In this document: one piece after another, positions 18,200 to 27,211 of the stretch | Layout: each line of letters starts with the position of its first letter | Position numbering within the stretch: position 1 is the first letter of the stretch | NCBI RefSeq assembly: GCF_001510895.1 | Contig: NZ_LPWA01000101.1 | Span: forward strand, 1 to 64,000 | Length of the DNA stretch: 64,000 nt | Origin: Mesorhizobium loti | GTDB lineage: Bacteria > Pseudomonadota > Alphaproteobacteria > Rhizobiales > Rhizobiaceae | Reading direction: 5' to 3' | The notes under the pieces: model-generated | The model's database searches: none | What the model saw: only the letters and a program-made list of their open reading frames with translations | What the model was told of the DNA's origin: nothing | Translations under genes and position numbers: made by a program

Positions 18200-18855
18200 G
18201 CAGGCTCGCGCTCCGGACCTTCACCCTGCTGCAGACGGTGACCTCCGTCGGCCTGTCGGCGCTGGCCTGGGCCGTGACCGGCGTGCGCCCGATCTGGAGC
18301 GGCAGCCAGCCGTCGGACCGGCAGCGCATCTATTTCGCCAATCACACCAGCCATGGCGATTTCATCCTTTTGTCGGCCTGCCTCAGCGAGAAGGAGCGCG
18401 CCATCACGCACGCGATCGCCGCGGCCGATTATTGGGGGAAGTCGCGTCTGCGCCGCTTCATCGCCGAGGACATGCTGTCCTCCGTGCTGATCAGCCGGCA
18501 ATGGACAAGCCCGGAGGAAAACCCGATCACCGTCATGCTCTCGGTCCTCGACCAGGGCCATTCGCTGATCATCTTCCCGGAAGGCACGCGCAACATGAGC
18601 GACGAGCTGCTGCCCTTTCGCTCCGGGCTCTACAATCTGTCGATGGCGCGGCCGGATGTCGAATTGATCCCGTGCTGGATCGAGAACATGTCGCGCGTGC
18701 TGCCCAAGGGCCAGTTCCTGCCGGTGCCGCTGCTTTGCCGCGTCGTCTTCGGCCCGCCGGTGGCGGTGGCGCCTGGCGAGGAACGCCGCGCCTTTCTCGA
18801 GCGCGCCCGCGCAGCACTTCTGGCGCTCAACCCACGTCCCGACCGAGACGATTGA
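18196..18855 (+). CDS. PlsC-like lysophospholipid acyltransferase
   Basis: A 219-residue membrane-associated acyltransferase. It carries the catalytic NHTSHGD motif (NHX4D) after an N-terminal hydrophobic segment and the substrate motif FPEGTRN, as in 1-acyl-glycerol-3-phosphate acyltransferases. It overlaps both neighbours by ATGA or TGATG junctions. In this operon it would supply the diacylated phosphatidic acid that the following CdsA-like enzyme activates. The exact acceptor is inferred. Confidence 0.88.
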   Translation: MSRLALRTFTLLQTVTSVGLSALAWAVTGVRPIWSGSQPSDRQRIYFANHTSHGDFILLSACLSEKERAITHAIAAADYWGKSRLRRFIAEDMLSSVLISRQWTSPEENPITVMLSVLDQGHSLIIFPEGTRNMSDELLPFRSGLYNLSMARPDVELIPCWIENMSRVLPKGQFLPVPLLCRVVFGPPVAVAPGEERRAFLERARAALLALNPRPDRDD

Positions 18856-19790
18856 TGCGCCACGACATCAGCATCCTCATCATCGGCCTCTTCGTGGTGC
18901 TGACCACCGCCAGCGCCACCGCCGCCGTCCTGTCGGCAAGGGCGCCGAAGCCGCTGAGCGCGACGCTCACCAACCTCAGCCAGCGTATCAACGCCTGGTG
19001 GGTGATGGTGGCGCTGATGACGGTCGCCTTCTTCTTCGGCCGCTACGGCATGACGATCCTGTTCGCGTTGATCTCGTTCGCGGCTTTGCGCGAGTTCGTG
19101 ACGCTGACGCACAGCCGCCGCAGCGACCATTGGGTGCTGCTCGGCATGTTCGGCATCGTCATTCCGTTCCAGTACTGGCTGGTGTGGACGGCATGGTACG
19201 GGCTGTTCGTCATCTTCATCCCGGTCTACTGCTTCCTGCTGATGCCGGCGATCACGGCGCTGCATGGCGATACCGAGCGCTTCCTGGAGCGCATCGCCGC
19301 GCAGCAATGGGCGATCATGATCTCGGTCTATTGCGTCAGCCATGTCCCTGCCCTGCTGACCCTCAACGTGCCGGGCTTCGAAGGCCGCAACCTGTTGCTC
19401 ATCGCCTTCCTGATCATCGTCGTGCAGGGCAGCGACGTGCTGCAGTACATCTTCGGCAAGCTGTTCGGAAAGCACCGCTTCTCGCCGACCGTCTCACCGT
19501 CGAAGACCTGGGAAGGCCTGATCGGCGGGCTGGTCGCGTCGAGCCTGCTCGGCGCGCTGTTGTCCTTCATCACGCCCTTTTCGCCGCTGCAGGCTTCGGC
19601 CGTCGCCTTCGTCGCCTGCACGATGGGCTTCCTCGGCGGGCTCGTCGCCTCGGCGATCAAGCGTGACCAGGGCGTCAAGGACTGGGGCCATCTGATCGAG
19701 GGTCATGGCGGCATGCTCGACCGCACCGACAGCCTGGTGTTCGCCGCGCCGATCTTCTTCCATATCGTGCGCTATTTCTGGACGGTTTGA
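18855..19790 (+). CDS. Phosphatidate cytidylyltransferase family protein (CdsA/YnbB-like)
   Basis: A 311-residue multi-pass membrane enzyme with about eight helices. The C-terminal CDS signature is clear: SAIKRDQGVKDWG followed by GHGGMLDRTDS. The family makes CDP-diacylglycerol from phosphatidic acid and CTP. Placed with an acyltransferase and a CDP-alcohol phosphatidyltransferase, it completes a local pathway: acylate, activate with CTP, transfer to an alcohol, dephosphorylate, modify. A housekeeping cdsA would be expected elsewhere, so this is probably the specialised copy. Confidence 0.9.
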   Translation: MRHDISILIIGLFVVLTTASATAAVLSARAPKPLSATLTNLSQRINAWWVMVALMTVAFFFGRYGMTILFALISFAALREFVTLTHSRRSDHWVLLGMFGIVIPFQYWLVWTAWYGLFVIFIPVYCFLLMPAITALHGDTERFLERIAAQQWAIMISVYCVSHVPALLTLNVPGFEGRNLLLIAFLIIVVQGSDVLQYIFGKLFGKHRFSPTVSPSKTWEGLIGGLVASSLLGALLSFITPFSPLQASAVAFVACTMGFLGGLVASAIKRDQGVKDWGHLIEGHGGMLDRTDSLVFAAPIFFHIVRYFWTV

Positions 19791-19896
19791 TCGTCGCTTG
19801 CCTGTCAACGGGGTTTCGACTTCGCGCCATGCGCAATTTCGATCAAACTGGCTCTCGGCGCGGTGGCTAGTCTCGGCACGCCAATTGCGAGGAGCC

Positions 19897-20729
19897 ATGA
19901 ACCCGACCGAGAAAGCGCTGTGGTTTGTCGAAAGCCATCTGCCGGATGCGATTTCGCTCGACGATGTCGCGGCGAGCAGCGGCGTGTCGCGCTTTCATGT
20001 GACGCGTGCTTTCGGCGCGGCCACCGGACGGTCGGTCATGGGCTATATGCGGGCTCGCCGCTTGAGCGAAGCGGCGCGCAAGCTCGCCGGCGGCGCGCAC
20101 GACATCCTGTCGGTCGCGCTCGATGCCGGCTACGGCTCGCATGAGGCTTTCACGCGGGCCTTCCGCGACCAGTTCGGCACCACGCCGGAACTGGTGCGCG
20201 CCGAGGGCTCGACCAAAAACCTAGACCTCGTGGAGCCGATCCTGATGGACCAGTCCTTTCTCAGCAACCTTGAGCCGCCGCGCTTCGAGACCAGCCGGCC
20301 CTTCCTCATCGCCGGGCTCGGCGAGCGCTACAGCTGCGAAACCAGCGCTGGCATACCGATGCTGTGGCAGCGCTTCGGGCCCTATATCGGCAACATCCCG
20401 GGCGAAGTTGCCGGCGTCGCCTTCGGCGTCTGCGTCAACGGCGACGATGTCGGCAATTTCGACTATATCGCCGGCGCGAAGTGGCCGACTTCTCCGATCT
20501 GCCGAAGGAGTTTTACCGGGTCCGGGTGCCGGCTCAGAAGTACGCCGTGTTCTCGCACCGCGAGCACATCTCGACCATCCGCCGCACTGTCAACACGATC
20601 TGGAACAAATGGCTGCCGGCCTCCGGCCACGAGATCGCCGACGCGCCGGAATTCGAACGCTACGGACCAGAGTTCGATCCGCGCAGCGGCAATGGCGGGC
20701 TGGAGATCTGGGTGCCGGTAAAAGGTTGA
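19897..20729 (+). CDS. AraC-family regulator with GyrI-like effector domain, frameshifted
   Basis: A 277-residue protein when corrected. The N-terminal AraC helix-turn-helix pair spans about residues 8-105 (ISLDDVAASSGVSRFHVTRAF and DAGYGSHEAFTRAFRDQFG). The C-terminal GyrI-like (SOUL-type) domain is in two frames, joined at about 20475-20480 where one G of GCGGAAG seems lost. The ATG at 19897 follows GAGGAG. This SoxS/Rob-like layout typically binds small hydrophobic ligands or drugs. No obvious target lies next to it. Confidence 0.85.
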
Positions 20730-20748
20730 GACGGACGCCCTCGGCCCA

Positions 20749-20868
20749 GATCCGGGTCAGGCCGAGTCGAAAATGGTGGCTTCCGAGAACCGGAGCGGAG
20801 CGTACTTCAAGTACGTGAGCACCGGAAGCGCAGGAAGCCGCCATTTGCAGGCCGGCCTCACCCGGATC
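20749..20868. repeat. 120-bp imperfect inverted repeat
   Basis: Outer arms GATCCGGGTCAGGCC (20749-20763) and its near-complement (20854-20868) differ at one base. A second arm pair AAATGGTGGCTTCC / GGAAGCCGCCATTT and a central CGTACTTCAAGTACG make one long hairpin. It looks like a rhizobial dispersed palindromic element lying between two convergent genes; its end supplies the stop codon of the MarR-GNAT gene. Confidence 0.7.
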
Positions 20869-21802
20869 AAAGCTCCAGATTCCAGGTCTGGCCGACCAAA
20901 TCCTTGCCGAAGGAATGGTGGCGCTCTTCCTCGACCAGCTTGAAGCCCGCCGCTTGGTAGATGCGGCGGGCCGAGCCCAGTATGTCGTTGGTCCACAGCG
21001 TCAGCGTCTTGTAGCCCTTGGCGCGCGCGAAGGCGATGCACTCGTCGACCAACCGCCAGCCGATGCCGAGGCCACGCGCCGACGGCTCGACATAGAGCAG
21101 CCTGAGCTTTGCCACCTTGGGCGACTTGCGCACGACGAAGACCGAGCCGACCACCTTGCCTTCCCGTTCGGCGATCCAGCTGCGCTCCCATTGCGGGACG
21201 AAATTCTTGACGAACTCGCCGAGGATCTCGGCGACCAGCGCTTCGTAGGTCTCGTCCCAGCCATAGTCCTGCGCGTAGAGCAGGCCCTGGCGGTGGGTGA
21301 CCCAGCCGATGTCGCCGACCTGCAGCGGTCGCAGGATATAGGGCACCTTGGGTTCGGGTTTGTCGCCGAGCAAGTCCTGCACGGTGCGCATCGCCTTGAC
21401 CAGCCGCTCCTGATCGACGGGCGCCAGACGATCGAGTAGGGCGCGCACCTGATCGTGCGAATCCTGGTTGAGCGGCGCGAAAGCCTCCCTGCCCGCGGAC
21501 GTGATCGCGATCGAGGCGCGACGCGCATCGGCCTCGCTGGCGGCGCGCTCGACCAGGCCGCGCTCCTCGAATTTTTTCAGCAGCCGGCTGACATAGCCGG
21601 GGTCGAGGCCCAGATCGCGCACCAGGTCGCTGGCAACAAGCCCGTCGCGATGGGCAAGCTCATAAAGCACCCGCGCCTCGGTGAGCGAAAAGGTGCTTTT
21701 CAGCCAACCTTCATCGAGCACGCCGATCTGGCGGGTGTAGAAGCGGTTGAAGGCGCGCACCGCGTCGATGCGGTCCTTGCCTGGACGATCGTGGACGGTC
21801 AT
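20867..21802 (-). CDS. MarR-GNAT fusion regulator/acetyltransferase
   Basis: A 311-residue fusion. Residues 1-145 are a MarR winged-helix domain (FSLTEARVLYEL, DPGYVSRLLKKFEERGL). Residues 155-311 are a GNAT N-acetyltransferase with the acetyl-CoA loop VEPSARGLGIGWRL and a terminal YQAAGFKLVEEE. Such fusions are widespread and read an environmental ligand through the MarR part, but their acetylation substrates are mostly unknown. The divergent side has a good palindromic operator at 21835-21857. The stop codon lies in a dispersed inverted repeat. Confidence 0.9.
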   Translation of the reverse strand: MTVHDRPGKDRIDAVRAFNRFYTRQIGVLDEGWLKSTFSLTEARVLYELAHRDGLVASDLVRDLGLDPGYVSRLLKKFEERGLVERAASEADARRASIAITSAGREAFAPLNQDSHDQVRALLDRLAPVDQERLVKAMRTVQDLLGDKPEPKVPYILRPLQVGDIGWVTHRQGLLYAQDYGWDETYEALVAEILGEFVKNFVPQWERSWIAEREGKVVGSVFVVRKSPKVAKLRLLYVEPSARGLGIGWRLVDECIAFARAKGYKTLTLWTNDILGSARRIYQAAGFKLVEEERHHSFGKDLVGQTWNLEL

Positions 21803-21834
21803 GGGAGCCCTCCTGTCCTGGACAGGATCAACGA

Positions 21835-21857
21835 TTTAGTTGACGGAGTCAATTAAA
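21835..21857. promoter_or_regulatory. Probable operator of the MarR-GNAT gene
   Basis: TTTAGTTGAC and GTCAATTAAA flank a GGA centre, a 10+3+10 inverted repeat with one mismatch. It starts 33 bp upstream of the MarR-GNAT start, where autoregulation would be expected. Confidence 0.6.
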
Positions 21858-21929
21858 CGGTTGAGTTGAGATCTCACGATTTCGCGAGGGACGTGAAGCG
21901 TCACACGACCGATTTCCCATTTTGGTAAT

Positions 21930-21954
21930 TTGACACTTGTTCCCGATATGGGAA
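21930..21954 (+). promoter_or_regulatory. higBA promoter/operator
   Basis: A TTGACA box at 21930-21935 is followed by TTCCC-GATAT-GGGAA, an inverted repeat at 21940-21954. An outer TTTCCCAT (21913-21920) pairs with ATGGGAAA (21948-21955). The position, 16-40 bp before higB, fits autorepression by HigA, the usual control of this module type. Confidence 0.55.
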
Positions 21955-21970
21955 AAGTCTATATGTGACT

Positions 21971-22267
21971 ATGCAAATCGTCAGCAAAAAGACGCTCGTC
22001 ACATTCTGGACCAAACACCCGCAGGCCAAAGCGCCGCTGACCGCGTGGTTCAGTGCATCAAGCAAGGTCGAGTGGAAGACATCAGCTGACATCAAGGCGC
22101 AGTTCGGCACGAGTGTAGACTTCGTGGCTGACAACCGCGTTGTCTTCGACATAGCCGGCAACAAGTACCGGCTGGTCGTGCATGTAAGCTATACATTCAA
22201 GCGGCTGCTGATCAAATTCGTCGGCACTCATGCCGAGTACGACAAGATAGACGTGGAGAAGGTGTGA
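21971..22267 (+). CDS. higB: HigB-type toxin (mRNA interferase)
   Basis: A 98-residue basic protein of the HigB_toxin family. The diagnostic C-terminal stretch VVFDIAGNKYRLVVHV followed by LIKFVGTHAEYDKID is present. These toxins cleave mRNA on the ribosome. The ATG at 21971 is preferred to an in-frame GTG at 21965. It precedes its antitoxin, the reversed gene order typical of hig modules, and shares one base with it (TGATG). Confidence 0.9.
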   Translation: MQIVSKKTLVTFWTKHPQAKAPLTAWFSASSKVEWKTSADIKAQFGTSVDFVADNRVVFDIAGNKYRLVVHVSYTFKRLLIKFVGTHAEYDKIDVEKV

Positions 22268-22668
22268 TGGAAAACATTCGACCCATTAAGACCGAGGCCG
22301 ATTACGATTGGGCGATTGCCGAGATTACCCACTATTTCGAGAAGGAACCCGCCGTCGGCAGTCCTGAGGCCGACCGCTTCGACGTCCTGGCTGCCCTTAT
22401 CGAGGCTTACGAAGCCAAGCACTACCCTATCGAGGAACTCGACCCCGTGGACGCAATTGTCGCCCACATGGAAATGGCCAACCTCAATCGGGCGGCGCTC
22501 GTGCAATTATTGGGTTCACCTTCGCGCGCCTCCGAAATCCTGAGCCGTAAACGCGCGCTCACCATGGACATGGCATTCAAGCTCAATCGCGAATGGCATA
22601 TTCCGGCAGAGATACTGATCCACCCGTATCATTTGGCCAAGGGTGAGAGAGAGGCGGCGGCCGGATAG
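22267..22668 (+). CDS. higA: HigA-type antitoxin
   Basis: A 133-residue protein. The N-terminal half (about 1-75) is acidic and would wrap the toxin. The C-terminal half holds an Xre-like helix-turn-helix (NRAALVQLLGSPSRASEILSR... region at about residues 78-100) and the HigA ending IPAEILIHPY. It neutralises HigB and represses the operon through the palindromes upstream of higB. The start overlaps the toxin stop. Confidence 0.9.
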   Translation: MENIRPIKTEADYDWAIAEITHYFEKEPAVGSPEADRFDVLAALIEAYEAKHYPIEELDPVDAIVAHMEMANLNRAALVQLLGSPSRASEILSRKRALTMDMAFKLNREWHIPAEILIHPYHLAKGEREAAAG

Positions 22669-22676
22669 CGCCGCCC

Positions 22677-23812
22677 TCACCCCATCGGCAGCGCCGGCCA
22701 GAACTCCACGATGCGTCCAGTGGAAAAAACCGCGATCGACCCGAAATGCTGCAGCACCGCCTCGCTCTGGGTCGGCCTGAGAAAAGCATAGTCGCCCGGC
22801 TTCACATTCGCTCCCGCCGGCAACCCCATGAACTGCTGGTTGGACGACAGCCCGATCAATCCGCTTGGCTTCATGCCTTCGGGGAACACCGGCTCGGCCA
22901 TCCACTTGCCGCCATAGAGATAGCAGCCCTTGCGCGGGAAGAAGCCGAGCGCCTGCAGCGTCCGAGATAGCGCCGCCGGGCCGGGCAACACCGGATCAAC
23001 CGCCTTCAGGATCGGCGTCGCTATGAAGGCCGCCGGCTGGAGACCGGCAAGGCCAGGCGTATCGAAGTCGCTCGGCAGCACGAAGGCTGAGCCGATCGAG
23101 ACTTCGTTCGCCACGCCTGGGCCATGCAGCAGCGCCGTTTTCGAGCCGCCGATGTTGAGGATGCGGCGCCGGTCCGGATCGAGGGCCGCGACGAATTCCG
23201 CGCCTTGGCCGAGGCCTTCTTCAGCGCTTTTTCCGCACCACCGAACAGTCCGGGGATTTCCGGCGCATGGGCCTCATAGGCCATCACGCCTTCGCAGCGC
23301 AGGCCCTTGGGGATCGTCGGCGCCTCGATCTCTGCGGGACTGGAAAAACCGCCGCGATGCAGCCCGACATCGATCTCGAAGGCGAAGCGCAGTTCGGTGT
23401 CGAGCGCGGCGGCGAGCGCGCCATATTCGGAAAGCCGCTCTGGCGTGTCGATCAGCCAGCAGACACGCGACCACCAGCCGGCGCCGCCCTTGGTGAGCGC
23501 GGCTTTGGCCGCACCCGCGAGCATAGGCTTGCCATAGAGCAGGTCGCCCTCGGGGAAGGCGTCGAGCACGGCCTGCGTCACCGGCGGATGGAAGGTCATG
23601 AAGCGGTTTGTGTCGAGCGCTCTGGCAATATGCGAAAGCAGCGGCACGCAAGGCAACGACTTGTCGACCAGCCGCAGGGCAAGGCCGGGCGCCAGCCTCT
23701 GCTTCACCAGCGCGATATTGCCGTCCAGCCGGTCGCGGTCGAGCACTAGGCAGGGCCGGAAGATTTCGGCCGCCTTCAGCGCCTTCGACAGCTCGGCGAA
23801 ATAGGCGCTCAT
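22677..23812 (-). CDS. DSD1-family PLP enzyme (D-threonine aldolase / D-serine dehydratase-like), frameshifted
   Basis: A 378-residue protein when corrected. The N-terminal alanine-racemase-like barrel opens with RPCLVLDRDRLDGNI and lacks the usual first-strand PLP lysine at an obvious place, though LRLVDKSLP may hold it. The C-terminal domain (ANEVSIGSAFVLPSDFD, GLSSNQQFMGLP with a late CH-type metal region less clear) fits the D-serine dehydratase-like fold. The break is at about 23198-23204, where one base of GGCC is missing. It overlaps the lactone oxidase gene by ATGA. Substrate unknown; a D-hydroxy amino acid is likely. Confidence 0.78.
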
Positions 23813-25110
23813 TGTTGGATGCCAAAAGGACCGGGCTCGATGCCGAACAGGCCGGCCAGATAGGGCGACACGAAACGGTTTTCCGGATCGATATCGCGGC
23901 GCACCGCCATCGCATCATCCCAACGCGGATAGAGTTTTTTGAAATCCGCGGCCCTCAGGCTGTGCATCTTTCCCCAATGCGGCCGACCGCCGTACCTGCG
24001 GAAGATCGGTTCCGCTGCCCTCATGAAAGGCAGCGGGTCGTTCGCAGCATCGTGGTGAATGGCGATCGAGCAGGTCAGCCTTTTGTGGAAGGGCGAAAGC
24101 CAGAAATCGTCGGGCGCCACCGAGCGCACCTCCATCGGAAAATAGACCTCCGGAAAGTGCTTTTCCGTCAGCGCGATGATCTCGGCCAACGCTTTCGGAC
24201 CTTCCTCGTAAGGCAGGTGGTACTCCATCTCGTTGAATTTGGTGCGGCGGTCGCTGGCATAGACGTTGAGCCAGTCCTGCACATAGTCCTCCAACGGCAC
24301 CTTCTTCACGGCGCCCTTGATCAGCGCGCGGCGCAGCCAGGGAAGCCAACGCAGCACGGTGCGCAGCTTGCGCAATGTCGCGAGCCCGTCCTCGTCGTCC
24401 TCGGTCGGTCGCGGTGTAGGTGCCGCGTCGGAGAAATCGCTGGCGATGAACTGCGCATAGCCGGAAAACGGGATGTAGTAGAACTCGGCCGAACGATGCG
24501 CGGCCATCATCGTCTGAAAATCGCGCAGCATGTCGCCGATGGGTAGCACCCATTTGCGGCGGCGCAGGCGGTAGGTCGCGATATTGTTCATGGTCACTTC
24601 GGTGAGCACGCCGAACGCGCCGAGCGCGACGCCGGTGGCGTGGATCATCTCCTGGTCGCTCGCCCGGCTGAACTCGCGCAATTTTCCTTTTCCGTCGACG
24701 AATTGCACCGTTTCGAGCTGCGTGTGATAGGCGCCGAGCGTCGGGCCGGAGCCATGCGTGGCGGTGCCCAGGGCGCCGCCGATCGCCTGGCGGTCGATAT
24801 CGCCCATGTTGGGCAGACCCTGGCCGATGTCTTGCAGGATGTGCATCAGTGCCCCGAGCCGTGTGCCCGCCCTCATCCGCGCTCGGCTGGCCGACGCGTC
24901 ATGCGAGACCAGCCCTTCGATCCTCTCCAGCGAGACAATGGTGCCGTCCGACTGCACCAGCGGCGTGAAGGAATGGCCGGCGCCGGCGACGCGCAGCGGT
25001 CCGGGTGCCGAGCGCACTAGATCGGCCAGCTCACCGGCGTCGGCCGGTGTCGCGATCAGCTTCGGCGAAGCCTTCACGAAGCCCGACCAGTTGCTCCAGG
25101 TGTTCGCCAT
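23809..25110 (-). CDS. FAD-dependent D-arabinono-1,4-lactone oxidase family protein
   Basis: A 433-residue flavoprotein. The N-terminal FAD-binding half has RVAGAGHSFTPLV, the site that in this family covalently holds flavin at His, and GGALGTATHGSG. The C-terminal ALO domain ends with HWGKMHSLRAADFKKLYPRW, the family hallmark. Such enzymes oxidise aldonolactones or polyols such as xylitol. The ATG at 25110 follows GAGGTGAC. It lies 13 bp after the MFS gene and is coupled to the DSD1-family gene. Confidence 0.9.
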   Translation of the reverse strand: MANTWSNWSGFVKASPKLIATPADAGELADLVRSAPGPLRVAGAGHSFTPLVQSDGTIVSLERIEGLVSHDASASRARMRAGTRLGALMHILQDIGQGLPNMGDIDRQAIGGALGTATHGSGPTLGAYHTQLETVQFVDGKGKLREFSRASDQEMIHATGVALGAFGVLTEVTMNNIATYRLRRRKWVLPIGDMLRDFQTMMAAHRSAEFYYIPFSGYAQFIASDFSDAAPTPRPTEDDEDGLATLRKLRTVLRWLPWLRRALIKGAVKKVPLEDYVQDWLNVYASDRRTKFNEMEYHLPYEEGPKALAEIIALTEKHFPEVYFPMEVRSVAPDDFWLSPFHKRLTCSIAIHHDAANDPLPFMRAAEPIFRRYGGRPHWGKMHSLRAADFKKLYPRWDDAMAVRRDIDPENRFVSPYLAGLFGIEPGPFGIQQ

Positions 25111-25123
25111 TGTCACCTCGCGC

Positions 25124-26302
25124 TCACGCTGGAACGCGGCGCCGCGCAACCAGCCCGAAGGCGCCAAGCAGCGCCACGCTGGCTAAAGCGCTTCCCGCGG
25201 CGAATTCCGGCACGGGACGGAAGTTTTCGCCCTCGATCAGCAGCGAGGCGGCGATCGGGCCGATGGCGAGGCCGAAGAGCTGAGCGGCCGGTACCAGGAG
25301 TACAGCCGTTCGCGTCTCGTCGGCGGTGATTGCCATGCGGATCTGATAGGGCACGATGAAGAGCAGGATAAAGCCCATGATCAGCGCGACCGCCCAGAAG
25401 ACCGAAAGCCCCGGACCGGACGCGAGCAGCGCTGAGCTTACGGCTGCTATGGCGCCGATGACAGTAATGGCGAAGCGGTAGTCGACGCGCGCTTCGAACA
25501 CGGTCGCGGTCATGGCGCCCAGCACCTGCGCGGCGAGGCTTGCCGAGACCATCAGACCGACGGTGCGGCCGTCGATGCCGAACTCAGCGCCGAGCGGCTC
25601 TAGAAACGCCCAGACCGCGCCGAAGAACATGAAGTAGCAGAAGATCGAAAGCAGCGCGGTGATCGCCGGCAGGGTGAGCACATTGGCAAAATGCTCTTCC
25701 TTCGGCAGGTCGGCATAGTCGTCCGGCACCGTCCAGGCGACGACCAGCGAAAGCAGGCAAACGACGCCGAGCGCGATGAAGCCGCCGGCCGAGCCGGCTG
25801 CCGGTACAGCATAGAGCGCAAGCAGCAGCGCCAACGCGCATTGCGCCAAGGTCTGCAGCGTGACGAAATAGCCGCCGATGCGCTCGGCTCGGCGCGAGCG
25901 GGCGATCAGCTCGGTGGCGACGGCGACCAGGCCGCCTTCCGCGAGGCCCGCCAGGGTGCGCGCGCCGATCAGAGCATTGGGGCTCGCGGCATAGGCCGTC
26001 CAGAAATTGGCGAGCGCCAGCAGGACCAAAAGCACGGCGCTCTTCCAGCGCATGTTGCGCGCCGGCAGGAGCATCGCCACGATCGCGGAGCCGATGCCGA
26101 TCGCGATCATCTCGGCGGTGGCGACCAGGGCCAGCTCGTCGCCGCTGACATGGCCTTCCGTGTAAAGCGCGCCGAGCAGCACCGGCTGGAGCCCGAGGAT
26201 GAGCAGGCCGACCGAGCCGATCCAGAGCGACGAGGCGAGCTGCGGCCCGGTCGGCTTGCCGACCAGCCAGTCGCCGTCTTCCCCGGCATCGTTGACAGTC
26301 AC
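25124..26302 (-). CDS. MFS transporter
   Basis: A 392-residue transporter with twelve hydrophobic segments and no clear soluble domain. RTLAGLAEGGLVAVATELIARSRR corresponds to the region around helix 4 and the following loop. It is first in a three-gene minus-strand operon with the lactone oxidase and the D-amino-acid-type enzyme, so it probably brings in or expels their substrate. A TetR regulator is divergent. Confidence 0.85.
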   Translation of the reverse strand: MTVNDAGEDGDWLVGKPTGPQLASSLWIGSVGLLILGLQPVLLGALYTEGHVSGDELALVATAEMIAIGIGSAIVAMLLPARNMRWKSAVLLVLLALANFWTAYAASPNALIGARTLAGLAEGGLVAVATELIARSRRAERIGGYFVTLQTLAQCALALLLALYAVPAAGSAGGFIALGVVCLLSLVVAWTVPDDYADLPKEEHFANVLTLPAITALLSIFCYFMFFGAVWAFLEPLGAEFGIDGRTVGLMVSASLAAQVLGAMTATVFEARVDYRFAITVIGAIAAVSSALLASGPGLSVFWAVALIMGFILLFIVPYQIRMAITADETRTAVLLVPAAQLFGLAIGPIAASLLIEGENFRPVPEFAAGSALASVALLGAFGLVARRRVPA

Positions 26303-26343
26303 GAGTCGCCCTCCCTCGCAGCTCGATCAGAAAGCTGACAAGT

Positions 26344-26384
26344 TATCAGCATTTCATGAAACTGATACTTGATCATGTTTCATG
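26344..26384. promoter_or_regulatory. Divergent operator between MFS operon and TetR gene
   Basis: Two interleaved inverted repeats occur here: CATGAAAC (26355-26362) with GTTTCATG (26377-26384), and TATCAG (26344-26349) with CTGATA (26363-26368). They sit in the 136-bp divergent gap, where the TetR protein would repress both directions. Confidence 0.6.
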
Positions 26385-26438
26385 TCAACCGGAAATTTGG
26401 ATGTTCCGTGCAGGATTTGGCCGTGTGAGACTTGGTGC

Positions 26439-27064
26439 ATGACGGAAGCAAGGCGAACGGCGACGGAACCCAGGCGCAGGCCCAAGCAGGAGCGCAGCCG
26501 CGAGCGCATCGACACGATCCTCGCCACGACCATGCGGCTGATCGGCGAGAAAGGCATCGACGCGGTAACGATGAAGGAAGTCGGCGCGCTGGCCGGCGGA
26601 CCGATCGCCACGGTCTATCATTACTTCCCGAGCAAGTCGGCAATCCTGGCCATGCTCTACGAGCGTTTTTCCGAGGAAAGCCGCGCCCGCTTCGGGACGA
26701 TCATCGCCGAAATCCGCGGGCTGGACGACGTGACCGCCGCCGCCGACCGCCTGCTCGACGACTATTACGGCCGTGTCGCGGCGGACCCTGCGATCCAGGA
26801 TCTGCAGAACGCGATCCAGGCCGACAAGGCGCTGCAGCATCTCGACATCGCCGAGACGCGGCATCAGGCAAAGATGTTTTGCGACCATGTGGCGCCGCTG
26901 CTGAAAGCTGAGCAGCGCGAGGCTTTTTCCAGGCTGGTTTTCCTGATCTTCCAGCTTGCAGGCGCGTCGTGCGGCTGGCGCTGACGCAGGATGAGGCGGA
27001 GGGACGGCGGACGATCGAGGATTACCGCTCGATCATCCACACTCAGCTGCGGTTGTTTTTGTAG
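26439..27064 (+). CDS. TetR/AcrR-family regulator, frameshifted near the 3' end
   Basis: A 208-residue protein when corrected. The N-terminal helix-turn-helix is clear (TMKEVGALAGGPIATVYHYFPSK region, about residues 42-66), the C-terminal ligand domain is all-helical. The current frame ends at 26984 as GASCGWR; restoring one G at about 26961-26967 extends it through RLALTQDEAEGRRTIEDY to a TAG at 27062-27064. It lies divergent from the MFS/lactone oxidase operon and probably regulates it. Confidence 0.85.
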
Positions 27065-27106
27065 GCTTCGGCTTTTACGAAGAATGGAAGCGTAGCGTTC
27101 CTTCGC

Positions 27107-27160
27107 GCCTCCCTCTGTCCTGCCGGACATCTCCCCCACTTGGGGGAAGATCGGATGTCG
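27107..27160. repeat. Dispersed palindromic repeat A, first copy of a pair
   Basis: CCCTCTGTCCTGCCGG, CATCTCCCCC, a short loop and GGGGGAAGATCGG reproduce repeat A. It faces an inverted copy 50 bp away, forming a larger palindrome after the TetR gene. Confidence 0.7.
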
Positions 27161-27211
27161 CGCCGGCTTTCGCCAATCTTCAACGCTGCAGGATGAGCGG
27201 GGCGCCGACGC

